From Mycobacterium asiaticum (GTDB lineage Bacteria > Actinomycetota > Actinomycetes > Mycobacteriales > Mycobacteriaceae), in contig NZ_LZKQ01000040.1 of the NCBI RefSeq assembly GCF_001668675.1, positions 1-32,167 on the forward strand: a DNA stretch of 32,167 bases, written 5' to 3'. Shown here piece by piece: positions 17,527 through 26,836 of this stretch. The notes under the pieces were generated by a model. That model saw only the letters and a program-made list of their open reading frames with translations. It had not been told where the DNA came from and ran no database searches. A program made the position numbers and the translations under genes. Each line of letters opens with the position of its first letter. Position 1 is the stretch's first letter.

Positions 17527-19509
17527 TTACATCGCCTGCAGGGTCAGCGGCGGTCCCGGGTCGGGTGACAGCGGCACGTTCTCGCGCTGCATCAGCCAGC
17601 CCGCGATGTTGTGGAACAGCGGCGCCGCGGAGTGCCCTGGTGTGCCGTCGGCGTTGCGCTGCGGGTTGTCCATCATGATGCCGATGACGTAGCGGGGATT
17701 GTCGACGGTGGCCATGCCGGCGAACGTGATCCAGTAGACGTCGTCGAAGTAGCAGCCGCAGCCCGGGTTGATTTGCTGCGCGGTCCCGGTCTTGCCGGCC
17801 ATCTGGTAGCCGGGGACCGCGGCGGCCGGGCCGGTGCCCTGCTGGTAGCCCATCGGGTCCTGCTGCACGACCGCGCGCAGCATCTGCCGCACCGTCTGCG
17901 CGGTCTGCGCGGAGACCACCCGCACGCCTTCGGGGCGGGCTTCCTCGGTACGCGTTCCGTCGGCGGCGATGGTGGCCTTGAGGATCCGCGGCGGGATGCG
18001 CACGCCGTCGTTGGCGATGGCCTGGTACATGCCCGCCATCTGCAGCAGTGTCATCGAAACACCTTGGCCGATAGGCAGATTTGAGAAGGTGCTGCCCGAC
18101 CACTGGTCGATCGGCGGCACCAGGCCCGCGCTCTCGCCGGGGAGCCCGACGCCGGTGCGCTGACCGAGCCCGAACTTGCGGACCATGTCGTAGAAGCGTT
18201 CCGGCCCCACCCGCTGCGCCAGCATCAGCGTGCCGACGTTGGACGACTTCCCGAACACACCGGTGGTGGTGTAGGGCATCACGCCGTGTTCCCACGCGTC
18301 GTGCACGGTGACGCCGCCCATCGAGATTGTGCCCGGCACCTGCAGGACCTCGTCGGGGTTGCTCAGCCCGTATTCGATGACCGACGAGGCGGTGATGATC
18401 TTGTTCACCGAACCCGGCTCGAACGGCGAGGACACCGGCAGATTGCCCAGTTGCCGGTCGCCCTGGCGCCCGATGTCCTGCGACGGGTCGAAGGTGTTGT
18501 CGTTGGCCATCGCCAGCACTTCACCCGTCTTGGCGTCCAGCACGACCGCCGACACGGTGTGGGCACCCGACACGTTCTTGGCCTGTTGCACCTGCTGCTG
18601 TACGTAGAACTGGATGTCGTCGTCCAGGGTGAGCTGGACCGTGGAGCCGTGCACGGCCTTGTGCCGGTTGCGGTAGCTGCCGGGGATGACCACGCCGTCG
18701 GACCCGCGGTCGTAGGTGACCGATCCGTCGGTGCCGGCCAGCACCGCGTCCAGCGAGTCCTCCAGGCCCAGCAGGCCGTGCCCGTCCCAGTCGATGCCCC
18801 CGACGATGTTGGCCGCGAGCGACCCGCCTGGATACTGGCGCAGGTCCTGGCGCTCCGAGCCGACCTCGGGGAACTTGGCCGAGATCGCATGTGCGATGGC
18901 GGGATCGACGTTGCGGGCCAGGTAGACGAAGGTCTCGTTGCTCTGCAGTTTCTTGAGCAGGGCCGCCGCGTCCGGCTTGTTGTTCAGCTTGCCCGCGACT
19001 TCTTTGGCGATGTCTTTGAGGCGCTCCTGCGGGTCCGGCGCGTGTGGCGACTTCTTCCTGGCTTCTTCCAGCTGTTGGCGAATTCGCTTGGGCTGGAAGG
19101 TCAGGGCGCGCGCTTCGATGGTGAAGGCCAGCCGGTCGTTGTGGCGGTCGACGATGGCGCCGCGGATCGCGCGTTCGACGTCGGTGACCTTCAGCTGGCC
19201 CGCGGCCTGGGCATTGAGCTGCGGCGCGTTGGACACCTGCAGGTAGAACAGCTGGGTGACGGCCACGATCATCAAGATCAAGATGACGACATTGCCCGCC
19301 CGATGCCGGAAGACGAACGACGCCCCACGGCTCGCCACTTCCACCGCCTGACGGGTGCGCCGCTCCCGGGCCGAGTGGGCTGTGCCGGGGGCGCGAGTCG
19401 GCTTGTCCTGCTTGGGTTTGCGAGTTCGCCTGGGCTGCTTGACGTCCTGGGCTGCACGCGGTTTACGGGCGCGGCGCTCCGGGGCCGCCCGGCGGGGGTC
19501 GCGGCTCAT
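17527..19509 (-). CDS. pbpB: PbpB, septal class B penicillin-binding protein
   Basis: Septal transpeptidase (FtsI/PBP3 type) that cross-links new peptidoglycan with FtsW. The 660-residue protein has a basic cytoplasmic N-terminus (1-72), one membrane helix (about 73-91), the class B dimerisation/pedestal region starting at VERAIRGAIVDR, and a transpeptidase domain with the three catalytic motifs: SVNK (Ser367, Lys370), SSN (422-424) and KTG (573-575). ATG 19509 overlaps the stop of the FtsL-like gene as ATGA. It is followed directly by murE without the extra genes found there in M. tuberculosis. Confidence 0.98.
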   Translation of the reverse strand: MSRDPRRAAPERRARKPRAAQDVKQPRRTRKPKQDKPTRAPGTAHSARERRTRQAVEVASRGASFVFRHRAGNVVILILMIVAVTQLFYLQVSNAPQLNAQAAGQLKVTDVERAIRGAIVDRHNDRLAFTIEARALTFQPKRIRQQLEEARKKSPHAPDPQERLKDIAKEVAGKLNNKPDAAALLKKLQSNETFVYLARNVDPAIAHAISAKFPEVGSERQDLRQYPGGSLAANIVGGIDWDGHGLLGLEDSLDAVLAGTDGSVTYDRGSDGVVIPGSYRNRHKAVHGSTVQLTLDDDIQFYVQQQVQQAKNVSGAHTVSAVVLDAKTGEVLAMANDNTFDPSQDIGRQGDRQLGNLPVSSPFEPGSVNKIITASSVIEYGLSNPDEVLQVPGTISMGGVTVHDAWEHGVMPYTTTGVFGKSSNVGTLMLAQRVGPERFYDMVRKFGLGQRTGVGLPGESAGLVPPIDQWSGSTFSNLPIGQGVSMTLLQMAGMYQAIANDGVRIPPRILKATIAADGTRTEEARPEGVRVVSAQTAQTVRQMLRAVVQQDPMGYQQGTGPAAAVPGYQMAGKTGTAQQINPGCGCYFDDVYWITFAGMATVDNPRYVIGIMMDNPQRNADGTPGHSAAPLFHNIAGWLMQRENVPLSPDPGPPLTLQAM

Positions 19510-20642
19510 CGCGGGATCCCGGGCACAGCCGGTGCCGCCGGCGCGACGGGGACGACCTGCTCGCCGACGGCCGGCAGGGGCGCTACCCCGTGTACGTCGG
19601 GAACGGTTGGGCCGGTGGGCATTCCGGGCACCGGCGCGGCTACTGGCGGAACGATCTGAGTCGGGACCTGGCCCGGGACCTGGGGCAGCTGGGCCGGGAC
19701 CGGGGGCAGCTGGACCGGAACCCCGTGCAGCGGGTCCAGCACCACCGGCGCCTGGGCGGGCAGACCGGGCACCTGGGCGGGCAGACCGGGCACCTGGGCG
19801 GGCAGTTGCGTGCTGCCCAGCGTCGAGGATCCGTCGGGCCCGCGCAGGAGCACCTGCGGACCGGTGCGAACGGGCGGGGCCGGGTCACCAGGAGCGGGCA
19901 TCACCCGGACCGCCACCTCCGGCGGCGTCACCGGCGGCTTGGGCGGCGGGGGTGGGCCCTCGTCGGGCAGCTTGGTGTTCAACGGCGGCGGCGGCACGCC
20001 GTCGGCCGGTTTGGGAGTGCCGACCACCACCCAGTTGCCGTCGGGCGCCTGAACCAGGTGGGCGGTGTCGCGAGTGGGGATCATGCCCTGTTTGCGGGCC
20101 GCTTCGGCCAGCGCAGGCGCGGACTCCGCCTCGCGCACGTCGCGCTCGAGCGCCTCCTTCTGCTGTTGCAGCATGCGGGTGCGCTCGCGGGCGTGGCTGA
20201 GCTGGTAGGACCGTTCGGCGGCGTCGGTGGACAGCCAGAGCGTCAGGCCCAGACCGATGCCCAGCGACCCGATCACCAGCACGACGAACGGGACCCGGCT
20301 CAGCAACGTGCGCGGGCGCAGGTCGATCTGCGCCAGCCGGATGGCCAGCCGTTCGGACAGCTTGGGCCGAACTACTTTGGGCGCCTTCGCTTTACGTGCC
20401 TTGGCGCGGGCCTTGGCCTGGCTGGTGTTCTTGGGCCGGGCCGGGCGGTCGACGGGCCGGGCCATCGGACTCGTCTGCGGCCCCGACCTCGGCGCCCGGA
20501 CCTCGCGTGCGGGCGCGGTGGACTTGCGGGCGCGACCCCGCCGGGACGACGGGTCGGCGGGGGTACGAACGCCGGTGGCGCCGGCGCGACGAGCGCGACG
20601 CTCGCTGTCGCGGCGCTTCGTCGCCTCGCGCTTTGTGCTCAT
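19506..20642 (-). CDS. FtsL-like, proline-rich divisome membrane protein (Rv2164c-like)
   Basis: Bitopic protein in the ftsL position between rsmH and pbpB. The 378-residue sequence has a very basic N-terminus (about 1-116), one membrane helix (about 118-138), a short extracytoplasmic coiled coil with heptad character (about 143-177, [21 protein letters not shown]), and a long Pro/Val/Gln/Leu-rich tail (about 210-378) with heptapeptide repeats of the type PAQVPGL. The helix plus coiled coil is the FtsL architecture; the proline-rich tail is a mycobacterial addition of unknown role, perhaps spanning the wall. ATG 20642 overlaps the rsmH stop as ATGA, and its stop overlaps pbpB as ATGA. Confidence 0.9.
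   Translation of the reverse strand: MSTKREATKRRDSERRARRAGATGVRTPADPSSRRGRARKSTAPAREVRAPRSGPQTSPMARPVDRPARPKNTSQAKARAKARKAKAPKVVRPKLSERLAIRLAQIDLRPRTLLSRVPFVVLVIGSLGIGLGLTLWLSTDAAERSYQLSHARERTRMLQQQKEALERDVREAESAPALAEAARKQGMIPTRDTAHLVQAPDGNWVVVGTPKPADGVPPPPLNTKLPDEGPPPPPKPPVTPPEVAVRVMPAPGDPAPPVRTGPQVLLRGPDGSSTLGSTQLPAQVPGLPAQVPGLPAQAPVVLDPLHGVPVQLPPVPAQLPQVPGQVPTQIVPPVAAPVPGMPTGPTVPDVHGVAPLPAVGEQVVPVAPAAPAVPGIPR
19751..19805. repeat. 21-bp tandem repeat in the FtsL-like gene
   Basis: Units of 21 bp begin at 19751, 19772 and 19793 (the last partial), reading CCTGGGCGGGCAG plus ACCGGGCA. They code for the seven-residue PAQVPGL repeat in the proline-rich tail. Copy-number change would preserve the frame, so the locus may vary between strains. 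Confidence 0.85.
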
Positions 20643-21796
20643 GCCTTCGCCTTCCCGTTCTCCCGCTCGACTCGTTGCAGGGCGCGCAGCCGCACCGGGG
20701 CGCTGCGCGGATTGCGTTCCGTCTCAGCCGCGTCAGCCCGTTCCGCTCCGCGCGTCAACGAGGTGAATCGTGGCCCGTGGCCGGGAAGTTCGACCGGCAG
20801 ACCCGGCGGGGTACGGGAGGCCGTCGCGTCGGCGAACAACCGCTTGACGATCCGGTCCTCCAGCGACTGGTAGGACAGGACCACGATGCGCCCGCCCACC
20901 GCCAGCGCCTCCAGCGCGGCCGGCACGGCGCTGCGCAACGACTCCAGCTCGTCGTTGACCGCAACACGCAGCGCCTGGAAGGTGCGCTTGGCCGGGTGCC
21001 CGCCGGTCCGCCGGGCCGGCGCCGGGATCGCCTCGTAGAGCAGCGCTACCAGCTCGGCCGTCGAGGTGAACGGAGCGCGGGCGCGGCGGCGGACGATCTG
21101 CGCCGCGATCCGGCGGGCGAATCGCTCCTCGCCGTAGCGGTGCAGGATGTCGGCCAGCTCGGCCTCGGGGTAGTTGTTGACGATGTCGGCGGCGGTCAGC
21201 GGCGCCGAGGGGTCCATCCGCATGTCCAGCGGCGCATCCTTGGCGTAGGCAAACCCCCGCTCCGCACGGTCCAGCTGCATCGAGGAGACCCCGAGATCGA
21301 ACAGCACGCCATCCACTGATTCGATTGTGGGATAACTGGATTCGGCAAGTGCCGCCGCGATGCCGTCGTAGCGGGTGTGCACCAGGGTGACCCGATCGGC
21401 GAAGGGAGCCAACCGGTTTCGGCTGATGGCCAAGGCGCTCGGGTCGCGGTCGAGCCCGATCAGCCGCAGCCCGGGCAACTCGGTGAGGAATCGCTCGGCG
21501 TGCCCGCCGGCGCCGAGGGTGGCGTCGACGAGCAACGCGCCGGCACCGTCGGGACTGTGCCGGGTCAGCGCCGGTGCCAGCAATTCGACGCATCGCTGCG
21601 CCAGCACCGGCACATGGCCGAAATCACCTGCGCCGGAACGCGGATCGTCGGGGTTAGGCATCCTGACCCCTCCCCGGCCGGTGCGGCCTAGCTGGCGTCC
21701 CGCCCGTGCACCGAGGCCCCTGTCCGAGACGCACCTGGCGTTGGGGAAGTACGCCAGGGTCGGTTCGGGCAGAGACCACGGTGCACAGGCATGCAC
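20639..21796 (-). CDS. rsmH: RsmH (MraW), 16S rRNA m4C1402 methyltransferase
   Basis: SAM-dependent enzyme that N4-methylates C1402 in the ribosomal P site. The core shows [13 protein letters not shown], the SAM motif [38 protein letters not shown], the RGFAY and LDMRMDP segments, and [23 protein letters not shown] 21796 lies 1 nt behind the mraZ stop, giving 385 residues; the extension ([17 protein letters not shown]) is conserved with the annotated N-terminus of the M. tuberculosis protein. An internal ATG at 21661 directly before the conserved core has a much better ribosome binding site (GGGGAGGGG), giving 340 residues. Which start is used, or whether both are, is open. The stop overlaps the FtsL-like gene. 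Confidence 0.95.
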   Translation of the reverse strand: MHACAPWSLPEPTLAYFPNARCVSDRGLGARAGRQLGRTGRGGVRMPNPDDPRSGAGDFGHVPVLAQRCVELLAPALTRHSPDGAGALLVDATLGAGGHAERFLTELPGLRLIGLDRDPSALAISRNRLAPFADRVTLVHTRYDGIAAALAESSYPTIESVDGVLFDLGVSSMQLDRAERGFAYAKDAPLDMRMDPSAPLTAADIVNNYPEAELADILHRYGEERFARRIAAQIVRRRARAPFTSTAELVALLYEAIPAPARRTGGHPAKRTFQALRVAVNDELESLRSAVPAALEALAVGGRIVVLSYQSLEDRIVKRLFADATASRTPPGLPVELPGHGPRFTSLTRGAERADAAETERNPRSAPVRLRALQRVERENGKAKA

Positions 21797-21797
21797 C

Positions 21798-22229
21798 TCA
21801 GAAGATGTCGCCGAGTGCTTCATCGCTGGCCGCGGAGAAGTTCTCTTCATGGAGTTGCTGATAGTCGTTCCAGGCCTGGGCATCCCAGATTTCGAGATAG
21901 TCGACCGCACCGATGACCACGCAATCCTTGGACAGGCCGGCGTAGCGCCGGTGGTCGGCCGACAGCGTGATGCGCCCCTGCCCGTCGGGGTGCTGCTCGT
22001 CGGTGCCGGCGGCGAGGTTACGCAGAAACGCCCGCGCCTCCGGATTGCTGCGCGGCGCCTTGCTGGCCCGCCGCGCCAACTGCTCGAACTCCGCACGCGG
22101 ATAGACGGCGAGGCTGTGATCTTGACTCTTGGTGACCATCAACCCCCCTGCCAATGCGTCGCGAAATTTGGCCGGCAGCGTGAGCCGCCCCTTGTCGTCG
22201 AGCTTGGGCGTGTAGGTGCCGAGAAACAC
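21798..22229 (-). CDS. mraZ: MraZ, dcw operon transcriptional regulator
   Basis: DNA-binding regulator with two SpoVT/AbrB-type half-domains that form a ring and, in E. coli, repress the dcw operon by binding TGGGN repeats in front of mraZ. The 143-residue protein has both family signatures: [17 protein letters not shown] near the N-terminus and [17 protein letters not shown] in the second half. GTG 22229 gives exactly the M. tuberculosis length and has GGAGG about 7 nt upstream. It is the first gene of the run; a fitting array of TGGGG boxes lies 38-72 nt upstream of its start codon, so autorepression is very likely. Confidence 0.97.
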   Translation of the reverse strand: MFLGTYTPKLDDKGRLTLPAKFRDALAGGLMVTKSQDHSLAVYPRAEFEQLARRASKAPRSNPEARAFLRNLAAGTDEQHPDGQGRITLSADHRRYAGLSKDCVVIGAVDYLEIWDAQAWNDYQQLHEENFSAASDEALGDIF

Positions 22230-22266
22230 TGCGGCACCTCCGACTTGCTTGTCACCCAAACACTTC

Positions 22267-22301
22267 GGCCACCATACCCCACAGTCCCCCACTTCGCCCC
22301 A
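22267..22301 (-). promoter_or_regulatory. Predicted MraZ box array and mraZ promoter
   Basis: Read on the minus strand, TGGGG occurs at 22301-22297, 22291-22287 and 22281-22277, exactly 10 nt apart, followed by TGGCC at 22271-22267. Three TGGGN boxes with 5-nt spacers is the known MraZ operator layout. A TANNNT -10 candidate, TATGGT (22276-22271), lies between the third and fourth box, so a bound MraZ ring would cover the promoter. Another TGGGG at 22341-22337 is in the same phase, 40 nt upstream. Confidence 0.7.
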
Positions 22302-22429
22302 TAACGACCCCCTCCGCGCGTCTCATGGCGCCGTTCCCCCACCACACGCCGCGGGGCGGCCCACTTCGGCGGGCCCGGCACTTTTCCCGGGGCACATAAA
22401 ACCGCACTTCAGAGCCCTATTTCAGGCGA

Positions 22430-22465
22430 TGGAGGCGGGGTGGGGCGCGGTGGGGAGCGATGGAC
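22430..22465 (+). promoter_or_regulatory. Second TGGGG box array, opposite orientation
   Basis: On the plus strand TGGAG (22430), TGGGG (22441), TGGGG (22451) and TGGAC (22461) follow each other at 11, 10 and 10 nt. This is the same box type and period as the operator near mraZ but inverted and about 130 nt further upstream. It may be a second MraZ site, allowing looping or control of an upstream promoter. Confidence 0.45.
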
Positions 22466-22575
22466 ACAAGTGCGCTACGAATGCGCCACGAGTTGGCTAA
22501 CCGGGGCCCGGCGCGCGTGTTTTGCGGGCTGAGCCTGCAACGCTGATTGCCCGAGCATTCGTCGGCCTGCACTGA

Positions 22576-22611
22576 CAAAGCAAAACGGGGCAGCCGTTGA
22601 GCTACCCCGTT
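22576..22611 (-). terminator. Intrinsic terminator of the DUF3040 gene
   Basis: Inverted repeat AACGGGG...CCCCGTT (22584-22590 with 22605-22611), extended by AGC/GCT after one mismatch, with a 6-nt loop. On the minus strand it is followed by TTTTGCTTTG, a fair T tract. It lies about 20 nt past the stop codon at 22631 and insulates mraZ from this gene. It is the only hairpin in the window with a classical T tract. Confidence 0.75.
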
Positions 22612-22630
22612 ATTCGCGTATCAGAAAGGG

Positions 22631-23032
22631 TTATTCGTCGAAGCGCCGACGGAACCGGTCTTCCATGCGGCTGGTGAACGTTCCACCCGGGCCCTTGGAC
22701 CGGCGCGGGCGCGACGGGCTCGCGGTGGTTCCGGTGTCCGGGCGGCCGGACAGCCGGCGACCGGTGACGGCGTACACCACGCCACCGAACATCACGACGA
22801 AACCGAGCACGCTCAGGATCGGGAAGGTTCCGATCATGGTGGCTTTGAAGGCGACCCCGGAGACCAGCATTGCCAAGCCGACGACGAACAGCGCGGTGCC
22901 CTGCAGTCGGCGTCGCGCGGTGGGCGCGCGGAAACCGCCGCCACGTACGCTCGAGGCGAACTTCGGATCCTCGGCATAGAGAGCGCTCTCGATCTGATCG
23001 AGCATTCGCTGCTCATGATCGGAGAGTGGCAT
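22631..23032 (-). CDS. DUF3040 membrane protein (Rv2169c-like)
   Basis: A 133-residue membrane protein of the actinobacterial DUF3040 family, function unknown. The N-terminus MPLSDHEQRMLDQIE and ALYAEDPKFASSVR is the family signature; two membrane helices follow (about 46-64 and 70-90), then a basic, Ser/Pro/Gly-rich tail. ATG 23032 is preceded by AAGGAGGGACGA, an excellent ribosome binding site; upstream frame extension to 23224 has no family similarity. It is transcribed toward mraZ but ends in its own terminator. Its upstream region is shared with the divergent acetyltransferase gene. Confidence 0.9.
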   Translation of the reverse strand: MPLSDHEQRMLDQIESALYAEDPKFASSVRGGGFRAPTARRRLQGTALFVVGLAMLVSGVAFKATMIGTFPILSVLGFVVMFGGVVYAVTGRRLSGRPDTGTTASPSRPRRSKGPGGTFTSRMEDRFRRRFDE

Positions 23033-23288
23033 TCGTCCCTCCTTGCCGAAACACTGTCCCGTAGCCACTGATAGCACGCGGATGCCCGTTGTAGAGCAAT
23101 TAATACCAATGATACGAGGTCCATCTGCGCCGTACCACTGATTCGCAGGCGATTCTATCTCGGCTGCGTCGGCGAGCAGTGCCGGGCCGCGACACGACCG
23201 GCCGTCGCGGCGCGAGGGCCACACCCGATACTGGAACGTGCCCGACTTCGACCGGGCGCCGTTTGCCTACCCGAGGAGGACAGCGCGT
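23033..23288. promoter_or_regulatory. Divergent intergenic region, DUF3040 gene and GNAT gene
   Basis: About 250 nt separate the two divergent starts. The part 23096-23117 is AT-rich (AATTAATACCAATGATAC) and has TANNNT-like elements on the minus strand (TATCAT), so promoters for both directions probably lie here. I cannot define a convincing -35/-10 pair for either gene. Confidence 0.3.
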
Positions 23289-23900
23289 TTGGCGACTTTC
23301 CTCATCGATTTCCCGGCGAACGAGATGCAGCGCCGCCTCGGTGAAGCGCTGGGCGTGTACGTCGACGCCATGCGTTACCCCAAGGGCACCGAGAATCAGC
23401 GCGCCAGCATGTGGCTCGAGCACACCCGCCGGCCCGGCTGGCAGGCGGTCGCCGCCGTCGAAGTGGCGACCGACGATGCCGGCGCGGGCGGCCAGCCGCC
23501 GTCGGCCGCGGAGTTGAGCAACGCCCCGCTCGTCGGCGTCGCCTATGGGTACCCGGGCGCACCCGGCCAGTGGTGGCAGCAGCAGGTCGTCCTGGGCCTG
23601 CAGCGCAGCGGTTTCCCGCAGCACGCGATCGATCGGCTGATGACCAGCTACTTCGAGCTCACCGAGCTGCACATCCACCCGCGGGCGCAGGGCCGTGGGC
23701 TCGGCGAGGGCCTGGCCCGGCGGCTGCTCGGGGGCCGTCAGGAAGACAATGTGCTGCTGTCCACCCCGGAGAACAATGGCGAGGCCAACCGGGCGTGGCG
23801 GCTGTACCGGCGGCTGGGCTTCACCGACGTGATCCGCGGCTACTACTTCGCTGGGGACCCGCGGGCTTTCGCGATTCTGGGCCGCGCGTTGCCGCTGTGA
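23289..23900 (+). CDS. GNAT acetyltransferase (Rv2170-like)
   Basis: GCN5-type N-acetyltransferase. The acetyl-CoA pyrophosphate loop is visible as HPRAQGRGLGEGLARRLL (about 130-147, with the Q/R-x-x-G-x-G pattern Gln134-Gly139), followed by the motif B region NRAWRLYRRLGFTDV. The M. tuberculosis homologue Rv2170 has been reported to acetylate isocitrate dehydrogenase; whether this applies here is inference. I choose TTG 23289: GAGGAGGA ends 8 nt upstream, and the resulting 203-residue protein starts MATFLIDFP like the M. tuberculosis protein (206). An in-frame GTG at 23238 would add 17 residues and has no binding site. lppM follows on the same strand. Confidence 0.88.
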   Translation: MATFLIDFPANEMQRRLGEALGVYVDAMRYPKGTENQRASMWLEHTRRPGWQAVAAVEVATDDAGAGGQPPSAAELSNAPLVGVAYGYPGAPGQWWQQQVVLGLQRSGFPQHAIDRLMTSYFELTELHIHPRAQGRGLGEGLARRLLGGRQEDNVLLSTPENNGEANRAWRLYRRLGFTDVIRGYYFAGDPRAFAILGRALPL

Positions 23901-23947
23901 CCGGGCGGCTCACCGGATCCGCGCGCCGGGTCTGGCACGATGACCTG

Positions 23948-24667
23948 GTGCGCGCCAGCTCTCCCACGCAATCAGCCCGGACGGTTTCCGCGCGACGGAG
24001 CCGCCGGGTCCTGGCGATCCTGATGCTTTTGTTGGTGGTACCGCTGGCTAGCGGCTGCCTGCGGGTGCGGGCTTCGCTGACCATCTCGCCCGACGACCTG
24101 GTGTCCGGCGAGATCATCGCGGCGGCGAAACCCAAGAGCAATCGGGACACCGGGCCGCAGCTCGACACCAACCTGCCCTTCAGTCAGAAGGTCGCGGTGT
24201 CGAACTACGACAGCGACGGCTACGTGGGCTCACAGGCCGTCTTCTCCGATCTGACCTTCGCCGAGCTGCCGCAGCTGGCGCATATGAACCCCGATGCGTC
24301 CGGGGTCAATCTCTCGCTGCGCCGCAACGGCAACATGGTGATCCTGGAAGGTCGCGCCGACCTGACCTCGCTCACCGACCCCGAAGCCGAGATCGAGCTG
24401 ACCATCGCGTTCCCGGGCACGGTCACCTCCACGAATGGGGACCGCATCGAGCCCGAGGTCGTGCAGTGGAAGCTGAAGCCGGGCGTGGTGAGCACGATGA
24501 CCGCCCAGGCTCGCTACACCGATCCCAACACCCGGTCATTCACCGGGGCGGGCATCTGGCTGGGCATCGCATCATTCGCCGCCGCCGGCGTGGTGGCGAT
24601 GCTGGCCTGGGCGAGCCGGGACCGCTCGCCGCGGTTCACCGCGCCGACCGACCAGTCGTCCGGCTAG
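23948..24667 (+). CDS. lppM: LppM-like lipoprotein
   Basis: Exported lipoprotein. The N-terminus has Arg residues (16, 17, 19, 20), a hydrophobic core and a lipobox LASGC with Cys37 as lipidation site; a second hydrophobic segment near the C-terminus (about 201-221) suggests an additional membrane anchor. The central domain (KVAVSNYDSDGYVGSQAVFSDLTF) is nearly identical to M. tuberculosis LppM, which has been linked to lipomannan formation and to phagosome acidification. The start is uncertain: GTG 23948 gives 239 residues; GTG 23897 overlaps the upstream stop as GTGA and gives 256. It shares its stop region with the convergent gene at 24664. mptA, another lipomannan gene, is two genes away. 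Confidence 0.9.
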   Translation: MRASSPTQSARTVSARRSRRVLAILMLLLVVPLASGCLRVRASLTISPDDLVSGEIIAAAKPKSNRDTGPQLDTNLPFSQKVAVSNYDSDGYVGSQAVFSDLTFAELPQLAHMNPDASGVNLSLRRNGNMVILEGRADLTSLTDPEAEIELTIAFPGTVTSTNGDRIEPEVVQWKLKPGVVSTMTAQARYTDPNTRSFTGAGIWLGIASFAAAGVVAMLAWASRDRSPRFTAPTDQSSG

Positions 24668-25560
24668 GCCGGCTTGTCGGGCGCCCAGTAGGCGAGCATC
24701 TCGGCGAACGTCTCGAACGCCGGCCCGGAGACGCCGTAGGTCGCCTCGAAATGGATGCTCAACGGGAATCCCAGCTCAGCCACCCCGTCCACCACGCGCT
24801 GGTACAGGTCGACCAGCATCCGCCGCTTTTCCGGCGGCTCGCTGGCAGCCAGCTTCCTGACGAACTCCTGTTCCTCGGCGACCACCGCATTGCCAGGGTC
24901 CTGGATCAGCCAGTTGATCAGACCGACCCGGGCCTCCATCTTCGGGACGAAGCCGAACGAAAGCAGGATCTCGGGCCGGTGATCGGTGCTCTTGGCGAAG
25001 TCGGCGAGAAAGCCCACGATGGCATCGGAGTACAGCAGTTGCGTCATGCCGTAGGTGGCGCCCTGGTTGCATTTGAAGTCGAACCGGCCCTGTTCGCCCT
25101 CCCGGGTGGGAATGAGGATCACGCCACGGTTGGCCACCGCGTCGCGGTAGATGGACAGCGCGTCGGTGGGCGCGACACCGGAGCCTTCGCCGTCGTTCAT
25201 GGTGCGCGGCACCCCGACGAAGACCACGCCCTCCATCCCGGCTGCGGTCAGTTTGGCCAGCCGCTCGCCCAGGGTGGCTTCGTCCATGAAGGCGGTGACT
25301 TGGGTGCACAGGCCGTTGATCCCGGGCAGTTGCGGACGGATGATCGACCAGAAGTCCAGCACGTCCAGCTTGGGCTGCATCGTTATCGGGCGATCGTCGT
25401 CCTCGGCGATCATGCCCGGGATCATCACGTGCCGGATGCGCCCGTCCAGGCCGAACTCCGCGGAGTACCGCACCACTTTGGCCGCGTCGTCCGCTGCCTT
25501 CTCGAAACCCCCGGCCACGTTCGGCGGCACCAGCTCCAGCGCGATGGTGTTGAGCGTCAC
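24664..25560 (-). CDS. Methylenetetrahydrofolate reductase-like protein (Rv2172c-like)
   Basis: A 298-residue protein with a TIM-barrel type sequence distantly related to 5,10-methylenetetrahydrofolate reductase. Conserved blocks are ALELVPPNVAGG near the N-terminus, RIRHVMIPGMIAEDDDRPI, GVPRTMNDGEGSGVAPTDAL, and GATYGMTQLLYSDAIVGFL, which fits the folate-binding region. The M. tuberculosis homologue Rv2172c has been described as an unusual MTHFR contributing one-carbon units for methionine synthesis; I recall this rather than derive it. GTG 25560 has AAGAGGAA upstream. The open frame continues upstream to 26583 antisense to idsA2, which I reject. The stop codon lies on a CTAG palindrome shared with the lppM stop. 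Confidence 0.85.
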   Translation of the reverse strand: MTLNTIALELVPPNVAGGFEKAADDAAKVVRYSAEFGLDGRIRHVMIPGMIAEDDDRPITMQPKLDVLDFWSIIRPQLPGINGLCTQVTAFMDEATLGERLAKLTAAGMEGVVFVGVPRTMNDGEGSGVAPTDALSIYRDAVANRGVILIPTREGEQGRFDFKCNQGATYGMTQLLYSDAIVGFLADFAKSTDHRPEILLSFGFVPKMEARVGLINWLIQDPGNAVVAEEQEFVRKLAASEPPEKRRMLVDLYQRVVDGVAELGFPLSIHFEATYGVSGPAFETFAEMLAYWAPDKPA

Positions 25561-26832
<1,272 letters not shown>

Positions 26833-26836
26833 GCCG

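Larger units (their letters stand above)
22230..22630. other. Intergenic region upstream of mraZ
   Basis: These about 400 nt hold no gene that I can support. From the mraZ side they contain the ribosome binding site, the first MraZ box array with the promoter, a G/C-rich part, the second inverted box array (22430-22465), and the terminator of the DUF3040 gene next to 22631. In M. tuberculosis H37Rv an IS6110 copy (Rv2167c-Rv2168c) lies in this same gap; there is none here. Confidence 0.7.

Noticed and set aside
19560..19810. CRISPR-like repeat array
   Set aside because: The repeats are contiguous 21-bp coding repeats of a proline-rich protein segment without spacers.
21797..22096. Longer RsmH of 485 residues
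   Set aside because: The extra part overlaps mraZ in another frame; conserved sequence starts only at GTG 21796.
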